A DNA stretch of 64,000 nucleotides, from NCBI GenBank assembly GCA_038040325.1, contig JBBPIM010000008.1:13999-77998 (forward strand). The letters are read 5' to 3'. The notes under the pieces were generated by a model that saw only the letters and a list, made by a program, of their open reading frames with translations, was not told the DNA's origin and made no database searches. The stretch is from Mayfieldus profundus (lineage in GTDB: Bacteria > Actinomycetota > Thermoleophilia > Solirubrobacterales > 70-9). Shown here piece after piece: positions 16,081 through 24,044 of the stretch; within the stretch, counting starts at the first letter, position 1; each line of letters begins with the position of its first letter. The translations under genes were made by a program, and so were the position numbers.

Positions 16081-18981
16081 ATGACTCTCGTCCAATCGCG
16101 ATCTCTACCTCCGTTGTGGAGGCGCGGCCTGACGCTGCTATTCGCCCTTTGGGTGCTGTTGGCGATCGTCCCCGCGCTCCGCGCCGAGGCGGCAACGCCG
16201 CTCTATCCGGACCTGAAGACGCTGCCGGTGCGCGATCTCCGCTTTGACCGAACCGACGTCGACCCAGACGGCGGCGGCGTGATCCACAACGTGCTCCGTT
16301 TCTCGAACACGGTCTGGAACGTCGGGCAGGGCAAGCTCGAGGTGCGCGGTCAGATAAACCCCACCACGAAGACCGGCGCCGCCATCCAGCGCGTCTACGA
16401 CGATGCCGGAGGCTCCGCCGACCACTCGGTCGGGACGTTCACCTGGCACGCCGCGCACTCGCACTACCACTTCGACGACTGGGGCCGCTACCAGCTCTGG
16501 ACGAAGCCTGAGTACGACGCCTGGATCGCTAGCGGCGGAACCGAAGGCAGCCCGGACGACGTCGGGGTGAAGACGACCGCCTGCATGATGGACGAGGAGT
16601 TCATCCGCACCCTGCCCGGCACGCCCTATCCGCCGGTGATGACCTCGAGTGGCTGCTTTCCCGACGCCAACGGGGCGATGCTGCAAGGCATCTCGGTCGG
16701 GTGGGGCGACACCTATGACTACTACCGCTTCGAGCAGTGGGTCGACCTCGGCCCCACGGGGACGCTGGCCGACGGCCAGTACGTGCTGCGCTCGGTGACC
16801 GACCCTCTGAACAAGGTCTACGAGAGTCCCAACAAGGCCGATCCGAGCCGCGAGAGCCAGGAGGCAAACGAGGCGATAACCGTCTTCTCCGTCCTCGGTG
16901 GCAACCTCGTCGACTCCAACCCGCCGAGCGGTTCGGTGAGGATCAATGACATCGACGCGGGCACGGCGTCGCCGAACGTGACCGTGAAGGTCCTTGGGCG
17001 CGACGACATCAGCGGCGTAACCCAGGTGCGGCTCTCGAACGACGGCAATACGTGGTCGGCCACTCAGTCCTACACCGGCTCGGGCTCGACCGCGCAGGCG
17101 ATCAGCTGGGACCTGACGAACGCCAGCTACGGCGGCAACAACAACGACGGCACCAAGACGGTCCATGTCCAGTTCCGCGACGCCGCCGGCCAGTGGTCGG
17201 CCACGGAAACCGACACGATCGAGCTCGACCGCGGCGGTGGGGCATCCTCCTACTCCAACGCGGTTCTCGGCGATGGTCCCGCCGGCTATTGGAGGCTCGG
17301 AGAGCAAGGTGGCACGACGGCCAACGACGAGGCCGGCTCGAACAATGGGACTTACACCAACGGACCCCAGCTCGCCCAGGCCGGCCTGCTGCCGGGGGAC
17401 AGCGCCAACACGGCCGTGACTTTCGACGGCACCGATGACCACGTCCGCATTCCCAGCTCAGGCTCCCTCAGCCCTACCGCGAGCGTCTCGGTCGAGGCGT
17501 GGATCAAACCGACGGCGCTGCCCGGCGGGGGCAAGTTCGCCAGCGTCGCCACCAAGGCCGAGGGCTATTCGCTGCAGTTCAACGGACCGAAGCTCGAGTT
17601 CACGATCATCCAGTCCGGGGCGCGGAAGCGCATGCAGGCGCCGAGCGGTGCGATCCAGACCGGTCAGGCTTATCACGTCGTCGGCACCTACGACGGCACC
17701 ACCCAGCGCCTGTACATCAACGGCAGCCAGGTGACAAGCAAGTCGCTGTCCGGTGCGATCGGGTCCAACTCCAACGCGCTCTCCATCGCCTCTTGGAACG
17801 GAAGCAAAGAGTTCCTCAAGGGGACGGTGGACGAGGTGGCGGTGTACACGAGCGCGCTGTCGGCTTCTCGCGTCAGCGCCCATTACCAGGCGGGGTCCGG
17901 CGGCCCGCCCCCCGATCCGACCGTCGCCGACCCGAGCAACCTGACCGCCACCGCGGTATCGGACATACGGATCGATCTGCAGTGGACCGACAACTCCTCC
18001 AATGAGACGGAGTTCCTGATCGAGCGCGACACCAGCAGCAGCTTTGCCTCACCGGTGGTGAAGACCGCCTGGGCGAACAGCACCAGCCTCTCGGACACGG
18101 GCCTCTCGCCGAGCACGACCTACCACTACCGGGTGAAGGCGAGGAACTCGACCGACAGCTCCGGCTACTCGAACACGGCGAGCGCGACCACGCAAGCAAC
18201 GCCGCCCACCAGCGCCTACCGGGCGGCGGTGGTCGCCGACAACCCGGTCAGCTACTGGCGGCTTGGCGAGGCCAGCGGGACAAACGCGGTCGATGAGAAG
18301 AGCGCAAACGCCGGCACCTATGTGAACGCGCCCACCCTGGGCGCGGCGAGCCTGCTCAGCTCCGAGGCGACCAACAAGGCGGTCGGCTTCGACGGCACAA
18401 ACGACCACGTCAGAGTCACCAACTCCGCCAGCTTGAATCTCACCTCGCCGGTCACCCTCGAGGCCTGGATCAAGCCGACGGCGCTCCCCACAGCGGGCAA
18501 CTTCAAGAGCGTGGTGACCAAGGCCGAGTCCTACTCGCTGCAGTTCAACGGACCGAAGCTCGAGTTCACGATCATCCAGTCCGGGGTGCGGAAGCGGCTG
18601 CAGGCGCCGACTGGTGCGATCCAGACCGGAGTGGCCTATCACGTCGTCGGCACCTACGACGGCACTACCCAGCGCCTCTACATCAACGGCAGCCAGGTGG
18701 CAAGCGCGCCGCTCAGCGGCGGAGCCAGCACCAGCAGCAACAACGTCTTCATCGGCTCGTGGAGCAGCTCGTCCGAGTTCTTCAGCGGTGTGATCGACGA
18801 AGTCGCGATCTACGGTTGGGCGCTGAGCGCAAGCCGCGTGCTTGCCCACTACGACAGCTCGAAAGCCAGGTCGGCGACCACTGTCAGTTCAATCCAGTCA
18901 CCGAGCCGCGCAACCTCGGCGGACCTTGCCGGGTTCGCCCAAACCGGCAGCTACCTCTGCCACCTCCCGCCGCCTGTTTGA
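16081..18981 (+). CDS. Secreted lysyl oxidase with LamG-Fn3-LamG domains
   Basis: This 966-residue protein has a signal peptide (hydrophobic core LTLLFALWVLLAIVPAL, cleavage near LRAEA-ATP). Residues about 38-285 form a lysyl-oxidase domain. The copper motif WHAAHSHYHF gives H126, H128 and H130. K164 (in GVKTTACMMDE) and Y212 (in GDTYDYY) align with the Lys and Tyr that form the lysine tyrosylquinone cofactor of animal LOX, just before the conserved QWVDLG. LamG domains follow at about 391-605 and 713-926, around an Fn3 domain at about 614-705. It should oxidise lysine side chains or other amines outside the cell. An in-frame GTG at 16072, five bases after TAGGCT, is an alternative start. Confidence 0.88.
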   Translation: MTLVQSRSLPPLWRRGLTLLFALWVLLAIVPALRAEAATPLYPDLKTLPVRDLRFDRTDVDPDGGGVIHNVLRFSNTVWNVGQGKLEVRGQINPTTKTGAAIQRVYDDAGGSADHSVGTFTWHAAHSHYHFDDWGRYQLWTKPEYDAWIASGGTEGSPDDVGVKTTACMMDEEFIRTLPGTPYPPVMTSSGCFPDANGAMLQGISVGWGDTYDYYRFEQWVDLGPTGTLADGQYVLRSVTDPLNKVYESPNKADPSRESQEANEAITVFSVLGGNLVDSNPPSGSVRINDIDAGTASPNVTVKVLGRDDISGVTQVRLSNDGNTWSATQSYTGSGSTAQAISWDLTNASYGGNNNDGTKTVHVQFRDAAGQWSATETDTIELDRGGGASSYSNAVLGDGPAGYWRLGEQGGTTANDEAGSNNGTYTNGPQLAQAGLLPGDSANTAVTFDGTDDHVRIPSSGSLSPTASVSVEAWIKPTALPGGGKFASVATKAEGYSLQFNGPKLEFTIIQSGARKRMQAPSGAIQTGQAYHVVGTYDGTTQRLYINGSQVTSKSLSGAIGSNSNALSIASWNGSKEFLKGTVDEVAVYTSALSASRVSAHYQAGSGGPPPDPTVADPSNLTATAVSDIRIDLQWTDNSSNETEFLIERDTSSSFASPVVKTAWANSTSLSDTGLSPSTTYHYRVKARNSTDSSGYSNTASATTQATPPTSAYRAAVVADNPVSYWRLGEASGTNAVDEKSANAGTYVNAPTLGAASLLSSEATNKAVGFDGTNDHVRVTNSASLNLTSPVTLEAWIKPTALPTAGNFKSVVTKAESYSLQFNGPKLEFTIIQSGVRKRLQAPTGAIQTGVAYHVVGTYDGTTQRLYINGSQVASAPLSGGASTSSNNVFIGSWSSSSEFFSGVIDEVAIYGWALSASRVLAHYDSSKARSATTVSSIQSPSRATSADLAGFAQTGSYLCHLPPPV

Positions 18982-19190
18982 TCGCGGACGGCCCGGCGAA
19001 CCTCGCTGAAGCCGTAATCAGCAGCTGAACGAGGCCGGCCCAGCCGGCCCGGCGACGCCGTGGCCCACTGGTCGCGCGTGGGTCCACGCAAGTGATGTTG
19101 CACTTGGACGGCTGTTCGAACGCGATGCGGCATTCCTAAGCGGTGAGGTGCTCCTTCCGATGAGTCCGGTGCGCAATGGCCGCCCCGGCA

Positions 19191-20750
19191 ATGAAGAGAC
19201 CTCTTACCGCTTGGTCGCTACTCGCGATCGGGCTCGCCCTCCTTGTCGGGTTCGTGGTCGCACCCTTGGGGGAAGCCGCCAAGCGAGGCAAGATGAAGAT
19301 GAACACGCGGCTGTCGCCAACGGTCGAGCTGGTGTCGGTGCCGCCGGCGGTGACCACGGCGACCGACGCAACGTTCAAGTTCACGGCCTCCGGGGCCTCG
19401 AAGGTCGAATGCCTGCGCGACGCAGGCAGCTACAAGACCTGCAACTCTCCAAAGATCTACAGCGGGCTGGCGCTCGGAAGCCACATCTTCAAGGCGCGGG
19501 CCAGGAGTAAAGGAGCACCAACGGCGTACGCATCCGCGACGTGGGAGATCGTCGCCTCCGCTCCCCCTCCACCGCCGCCGCCGTCCCCTCGCACCCTCAG
19601 CGTCTCGGTTGGCGGGACCGGCACGGGCACGGTCACCGGCCCCGGGATCTCCTGCCCCGGCGACTGCAGCGAGCCCTATGCCGATGGCACGATTGTGAAC
19701 CTCGCCGCCGGTCCCACCGCCGGCGCCAGCTTCGCCAGCTGGGGCGGCTACTGCTCCGGGAGCGGCGCCTGCCAGGTTCCGATGAGCGCCGATCGCAGCG
19801 TCAGCGCCTCGTTTACGGCGTCCCCAGCCCCGCCCCCGCCGCCACCTCCCGCCGGCCCCGCGTATTACGTCTCCCCGAACGGCAGCGATTCGAACGCCGG
19901 CACATCGACGAGCGCACCGTGGCGGACCCTCGCCAAGGTGAACGCGACGTCCCTTTCCCCTGGAACCAGCGTGCTGTTCCAGGGCGCAGCCACCGTCGTC
20001 TCCGGTGGTGCCGGCGACCTGTACCCCGATCCCGGTGTCACCTACGGCTCCTACGGGACCGGCAAGGCGGTTCTTCAGCAGGGCGTCTACCTCTGCGGAG
20101 AGGACAGCGTGACCGTCGAGGGGCTGCGCATCGACCGCGGTCCCGGCTGGGGCGGCCAGGGCTTTCTCGCCAGCTCGTCCTGCGGCAACGGGGTCCATGG
20201 CCTTGCGATCCGCAACTCCGAGATCGTCAACGTCTCGATCGCGATCAACTCGGCGAACACCGCCGACTCGAACTGGCAGATCGTTGGCAACTACATCCAG
20301 AATACCGGCGACTCAGCCCTGATCATCAAGGCCGCCTACACCACGATCTCGGACAACACGATTCTCGACGCCGGATTCAACTCGGCGATCACCTACGGCA
20401 AGCACGGCGTCTACGCGACGGGACCGTTCATGACGATCCAGGACAACACAATCACCCACTTCCGCTCCAACGGCCTCTCGATGCGCTACCGCGGCTCGCT
20501 CGTCGAGCGCAATGTGATCAGCGGCGGCCCGATCGGGATCGCATGGTTCCAGGACGACCCCGTGGGCGGCACCGCGGTCTGGCGCAACAACACGATCAGC
20601 AACTACAGCGCGGCAGGGATCTACCTCGACAAGAACGGCGGGCGCCTTCCCCCGACCCAGGAGTGCTTCCAGATCAGCGGCAACACGATCGAGTCTCTGC
20701 CCAGGCCGATGGACCTGCTCGGAATCACCTCTTGCAGCACGGTCAGCTAG
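19191..20750 (+). CDS. Secreted right-handed beta-helix protein
   Basis: This 519-residue protein starts with a signal peptide (MKRPLTAWSLLAIGLALLVG). Then come an Ig-like segment (ASKVECLRDAGSYKTC) and, after a Pro-rich linker, a GTGTVTGPGISCPGDC repeat of the type common in bacterial surface proteins. After a second Pro linker a parallel beta-helix begins at YYVSPNGSDSNAG with recurring N-x-I rungs (SDNTILDAG, QDNTITHF, WRNNTISN). It may bind or cleave polysaccharide; no catalytic residues can be assigned. It is paralogous to the gene at 21925-23337. ATG 19176 is a second possible start. Its end overlaps the convergent glycosyltransferase by 8 bp. Confidence 0.82.
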   Translation: MKRPLTAWSLLAIGLALLVGFVVAPLGEAAKRGKMKMNTRLSPTVELVSVPPAVTTATDATFKFTASGASKVECLRDAGSYKTCNSPKIYSGLALGSHIFKARARSKGAPTAYASATWEIVASAPPPPPPPSPRTLSVSVGGTGTGTVTGPGISCPGDCSEPYADGTIVNLAAGPTAGASFASWGGYCSGSGACQVPMSADRSVSASFTASPAPPPPPPPAGPAYYVSPNGSDSNAGTSTSAPWRTLAKVNATSLSPGTSVLFQGAATVVSGGAGDLYPDPGVTYGSYGTGKAVLQQGVYLCGEDSVTVEGLRIDRGPGWGGQGFLASSSCGNGVHGLAIRNSEIVNVSIAINSANTADSNWQIVGNYIQNTGDSALIIKAAYTTISDNTILDAGFNSAITYGKHGVYATGPFMTIQDNTITHFRSNGLSMRYRGSLVERNVISGGPIGIAWFQDDPVGGTAVWRNNTISNYSAAGIYLDKNGGRLPPTQECFQISGNTIESLPRPMDLLGITSCSTVS

Positions 20751-21915
20751 CGCGTTTGAGCAGCAGCGGCAGCGTCCGCTCGACGACCGACCGCCACGTA
20801 TAACGCTTCTCCGCCGCGCGGCGGCCCGCGCGGCCCATTTCGTCGGCCGCCTCGGGGTCGTCGAGGAGCCGGCCGAGTGCCTCGGCCATCGCGCCGACGC
20901 CCGGCGGCACCGCGACGCCGGCACCGTTCCCCTCCACCATCTCGCGCGCGCCGATGACGTCGGTCGTGACGACCGCACGCCCCGCGGCCAGATACTCGGC
21001 GAGCTTCACGGGGGCGACGCCCAATTCGCCGATTTCATCGGGGCGATACGCGATCGTGCAGACCGTCGCCGCGCCGAGCAGGTTGCGCATCCGGTCCCGG
21101 TCCATCACGTACCCGGTGAGCAGCACCCGGTCGCCGATGCCGAGCTCCGCGATCAGCGCCTCCACCGAGGGGCGTTTTGGACCGTCCCCCACCAGGAGCA
21201 GGCGCGCCTGCGGCCGGGTCTCGGCCGCGGCGGCGAAAGCCCGTAGCATGGTGTCGAAATCGACCCAACCGGCGATGTTGCCGATGAAGATCACGTAGCG
21301 ACAGGAGGGATCCAGCTTGCTTTCCTCGATCGCCTCGCTTCGGACCACGGGTCTGATCACCTCGACGTCGACGCCGTTCGGGATGACACGGACCTTGGCG
21401 GGGTCGATTCCGAAGTCACGGACGAGTGTGGCGGCGATCCCGTCTTTCACGGCGACGATTCCCGCCGCGCACCGGCCCATGATCCGGAGCGCGAGGTTGC
21501 GAAACCGCTCGGCGAGCGCGTCGCGCACCCCCGTTTTGCGCTTCGGGCCCTGGCCGTGGTGGATGTTGTCGACCTGGGCGACGACGCGATATCCGAGCGC
21601 CCTTGCGGCGAGGATGGTCGGTACAAGCGTCCAGTATTGGCGCACATAGCAGGCACGCCCGCGGCGCCGCTGCCTGACGAGCGTCGCGATGGCCCTGCCG
21701 TTGACCCCGAGGATCCGCCTCAGCAGCATCACGTCCCTTGGGCCGGCAGATCGCAGTCGAACGCCAGTCAACGCCGGGTCGGGTCCACGGACAACGAGCT
21801 CGACAGCGAATCCTTCGGCGGCGAGCCACCGTGCGACCTCGACGGTGTGGATTCGCGTCGCATCTGCGGTGCCGATATCGACGTCGCAGACCATCACCAG
21901 GGCGCCGTGTGTCAT
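20743..21915 (-). CDS. Glycosyltransferase family 4
   Basis: This 390-residue GT4-type enzyme has an N-terminal domain with MVCDVDIGTADATR, the inter-domain VRVIPNGVDVE, and a C-terminal nucleotide-sugar domain with LLLVGDGPKR and KLAEYLAAGRAVVTTDV. It probably adds a sugar during surface polysaccharide synthesis. TAACTT lies exactly six bases before the ATG and overlaps the TAA stop of the gene upstream, which suggests a leaderless transcript. It lies between the two paralogous beta-helix genes. Confidence 0.85.
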   Translation of the reverse strand: MTHGALVMVCDVDIGTADATRIHTVEVARWLAAEGFAVELVVRGPDPALTGVRLRSAGPRDVMLLRRILGVNGRAIATLVRQRRRGRACYVRQYWTLVPTILAARALGYRVVAQVDNIHHGQGPKRKTGVRDALAERFRNLALRIMGRCAAGIVAVKDGIAATLVRDFGIDPAKVRVIPNGVDVEVIRPVVRSEAIEESKLDPSCRYVIFIGNIAGWVDFDTMLRAFAAAAETRPQARLLLVGDGPKRPSVEALIAELGIGDRVLLTGYVMDRDRMRNLLGAATVCTIAYRPDEIGELGVAPVKLAEYLAAGRAVVTTDVIGAREMVEGNGAGVAVPPGVGAMAEALGRLLDDPEAADEMGRAGRRAAEKRYTWRSVVERTLPLLLKRAS

Positions 21916-21924
21916 CGGCCGAAG

Positions 21925-23337
21925 TTAACGATTCCGCGGCTTCAGGTACTCGACCGCCCCGATGTCAGGACTCGCGCCGCAGAAGCGAAGCGGCCTCCGT
22001 TTGCAAGCGTGCCGGTAAACGAGGAGGGGCGATACGTCGACGGTGCCGGCGTCGATGGCCGGAGACGTCGAGCGCGGTGAGAGACCGGTCCGCAGCCTGG
22101 GGTCAGCGACCAGGTCGCCCTGCCCCTGTCCGGAGACGGCGCGATAGCCGGCGAGCGATTGTTCGTCGCCCCCCCAACTGAGTTCGGGAGGATCGGGCGC
22201 GCTGAACCAGAGGTTGTGATGTTCGCTGTAGCTGGAGCTGGGTGGATCAACGGCCAGAACGAACTTCGATATCCCGGTCACCAGATTGTTGGCGACTGTG
22301 AGGTCGGGGACCGTCTTCACGTGGATCCCGATTCCGACGCTTGTCCGGATCGAATTGCTTGCGATGACGAACCGCTCGGCGGTGGATCCGACCACGTAGA
22401 TGGCTGCGTCATCGACGCCCGAGATCACGTTGCCGGCGATCCGCGTTGTCCCGCCGGAGGGTGCGTCCTGGAAGTATGCGACGCCGATCGGGCCGCCGCT
22501 GAGGCGGTTGTTGAGGATCACTGCATCGGGATACCGCGTGGAGATGCCGTTGTCCTCGAACTGCTCGATCCGGTTCCCCACAATGCGCATGTCCGCACCC
22601 TTGGCATAGATCCCGTGCTTGCCATACTCGATCTGCGGATCCGACCCGGTGAGGAGGATCTTGTTGTCGGAGACGGTGAATCCCGAGCCCAGGAGGATGA
22701 GGCCGGAGTCCCCGGTTCGCGCGATTCTGTTGTGGGAGATGCTCCAGCCGGAGTCCGATGCCTTGGGCGAGAGGATGCCGATCCCAACGTTGCGGAATAT
22801 CGAGCGCTCGATCGCAACGTCCGCGACGGGTTCGTCTCTGCTGGAGGCGATCCCGGCGCTCGTGCGGCCCCCGCCGTCGACCTCGAGTCGGCGGAAAACC
22901 AGATGGCTCTCGTCAAGCCACACGCCCTTGTCGAGCCTGGCTCTCCCGACCCCGTAGGACCCGAAGGTGATCGGTGCCCGGCGGCGTCCGGAGCGCCGCG
23001 GGATCAGCACCTCGTCAGCGAAGCGCGCCCTGCCCTGGAATAGCACGCGATCGCCCGGCCTAAGCCGAGCCCGGTTGACCCGTTGGACCGTTCGCCACGC
23101 GCGCGTCGGCGAGGTTCCCCGGTTTCTGTCCCGGCCCCGAGCGCTGACGTAGAACGTCCTAGAGCGACCGCCAACGTTCCCCCTGATGGGGCCGCCTGCC
23201 CCAGCGAGCGCGTGGACGGCGGAGCTTCGCTCCGGCCCCGCATCCGCGGCGAACGCCCAATCGAAGCTGCCGACGACGGCAACACAAGCGAATATGAGGA
23301 GCGGACGGCTTATGGCCAGGGCTTGGGGAGTGCTCAG
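21925..23337 (-). CDS. Secreted right-handed beta-helix protein, probable CTG start
   Basis: The first conventional start (GTG 23046) would begin inside a conserved segment. Upstream in the same frame the sequence stays protein-like and includes FYVSARGRDRNRG and AWRTVQRVNRARLRPGDRV, which align with the sister protein at 19191, preceded by a signal peptide (ISRPLLIFACVAVVGSF). No ATG, GTG or TTG exists in that frame. CTG 23337 overlaps the infC stop as CTGA and gives 470 residues; CTG 23319 is the alternative. The beta-helix has rungs such as NRIARTGDSGLIL and NRIEQFEDNGIS. It is probably a surface glycan-interacting protein; no catalytic residues can be assigned. Confidence 0.75.
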   Translation of the reverse strand: MSTPQALAISRPLLIFACVAVVGSFDWAFAADAGPERSSAVHALAGAGGPIRGNVGGRSRTFYVSARGRDRNRGTSPTRAWRTVQRVNRARLRPGDRVLFQGRARFADEVLIPRRSGRRRAPITFGSYGVGRARLDKGVWLDESHLVFRRLEVDGGGRTSAGIASSRDEPVADVAIERSIFRNVGIGILSPKASDSGWSISHNRIARTGDSGLILLGSGFTVSDNKILLTGSDPQIEYGKHGIYAKGADMRIVGNRIEQFEDNGISTRYPDAVILNNRLSGGPIGVAYFQDAPSGGTTRIAGNVISGVDDAAIYVVGSTAERFVIASNSIRTSVGIGIHVKTVPDLTVANNLVTGISKFVLAVDPPSSSYSEHHNLWFSAPDPPELSWGGDEQSLAGYRAVSGQGQGDLVADPRLRTGLSPRSTSPAIDAGTVDVSPLLVYRHACKRRPLRFCGASPDIGAVEYLKPRNR

Positions 23338-23903
23338 CTCTCGCTGGCTCGGGCGGCCTCCCGGCTCGGGGCGAGCAGCATGAACATGTTGCGGCCCTCC
23401 TGCACGGGCTCGGACTCGATCACCGCCAGCTCCTCGATATCGTCGAACAGGCGCCGCAGCAGCGCCCGACCGCGCTCGGGATGTGCCTGCTCGCGCCCCC
23501 GGAACATGATCGTGACCTTGACCTTGTCGCGGTTGCGCAGGAAGCGCACCACGTGGCCCTTCTTGGTCTCGTAGTCGTGGTCGGCGATCTTCGGGCGCAG
23601 CTTGATCTCGCGCACGTTGACCTGCTGCTGGTGCTTGCGGGCGGCCTTCGCCTTCTGCTCCTGCTCGTACTTGTACTTGGAGTAGTCGAGCAGGCGAGCG
23701 ACCGGCGGCTTCGCCTCCGGGGCGACCTCGACCAGGTCCAGGTCCTGGTCCTGGGCCAGCTTCAGGGCCTCGTCGATCTTCACCACGCCCACCTGCTCCC
23801 CGTCGGCGCCGATCAGGCGCACCTCCGGCACGCGGATCCGCTCGTTGAGCCGGGTCGGGTCGCGCTCGGGCGGGCGCCGGTCGAACCTACGCGGGACCGG
23901 CAC
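23334..23903 (-). CDS. infC: Translation initiation factor IF-3
   Basis: This 189-residue IF-3 has the N-domain RLNERIRVPEVRLIGADGEQ, the linker with YKYEQEQKAKAARKHQ, and the C-domain KVKVTIMFRGREQAHPERG. It binds the 30S subunit and checks start codons. The start is GTG 23903; the codon directly before it is ATA, and infC genes elsewhere use rare start codons, so the true start is not certain. It has its own promoter overlapping the thrS end. Its usual downstream partners rpmI and rplT are 11 kb away. Confidence 0.95.
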   Translation of the reverse strand: MPVPRRFDRRPPERDPTRLNERIRVPEVRLIGADGEQVGVVKIDEALKLAQDQDLDLVEVAPEAKPPVARLLDYSKYKYEQEQKAKAARKHQQQVNVREIKLRPKIADHDYETKKGHVVRFLRNRDKVKVTIMFRGREQAHPERGRALLRRLFDDIEELAVIESEPVQEGRNMFMLLAPSREAARASES

Positions 23904-24015
23904 TATCCAGAGACCCGGGTGGGTGTCAAAGCGTCTGCAAGGAGGTTGGGAATCCGGGCACGGCGGGCGCTCAGCGGCGCTGGAACTGTGGCGTGCCGAA
24001 AATCAACTGGCGGGG

Positions 24016-24044
24016 AGTATAGACACGCCCCGATCGCGTCTCAA
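24016..24044 (-). promoter_or_regulatory. Sigma70-type promoter for infC
   Basis: On the minus strand TTGAGA (24044-24039) and TATACT (24021-24016) are separated by exactly 17 bp. The -35 box overlaps the thrS stop. A start near 24009 would give infC a leader of about 106 nt. This is the best consensus promoter I found in the window. Confidence 0.8.
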
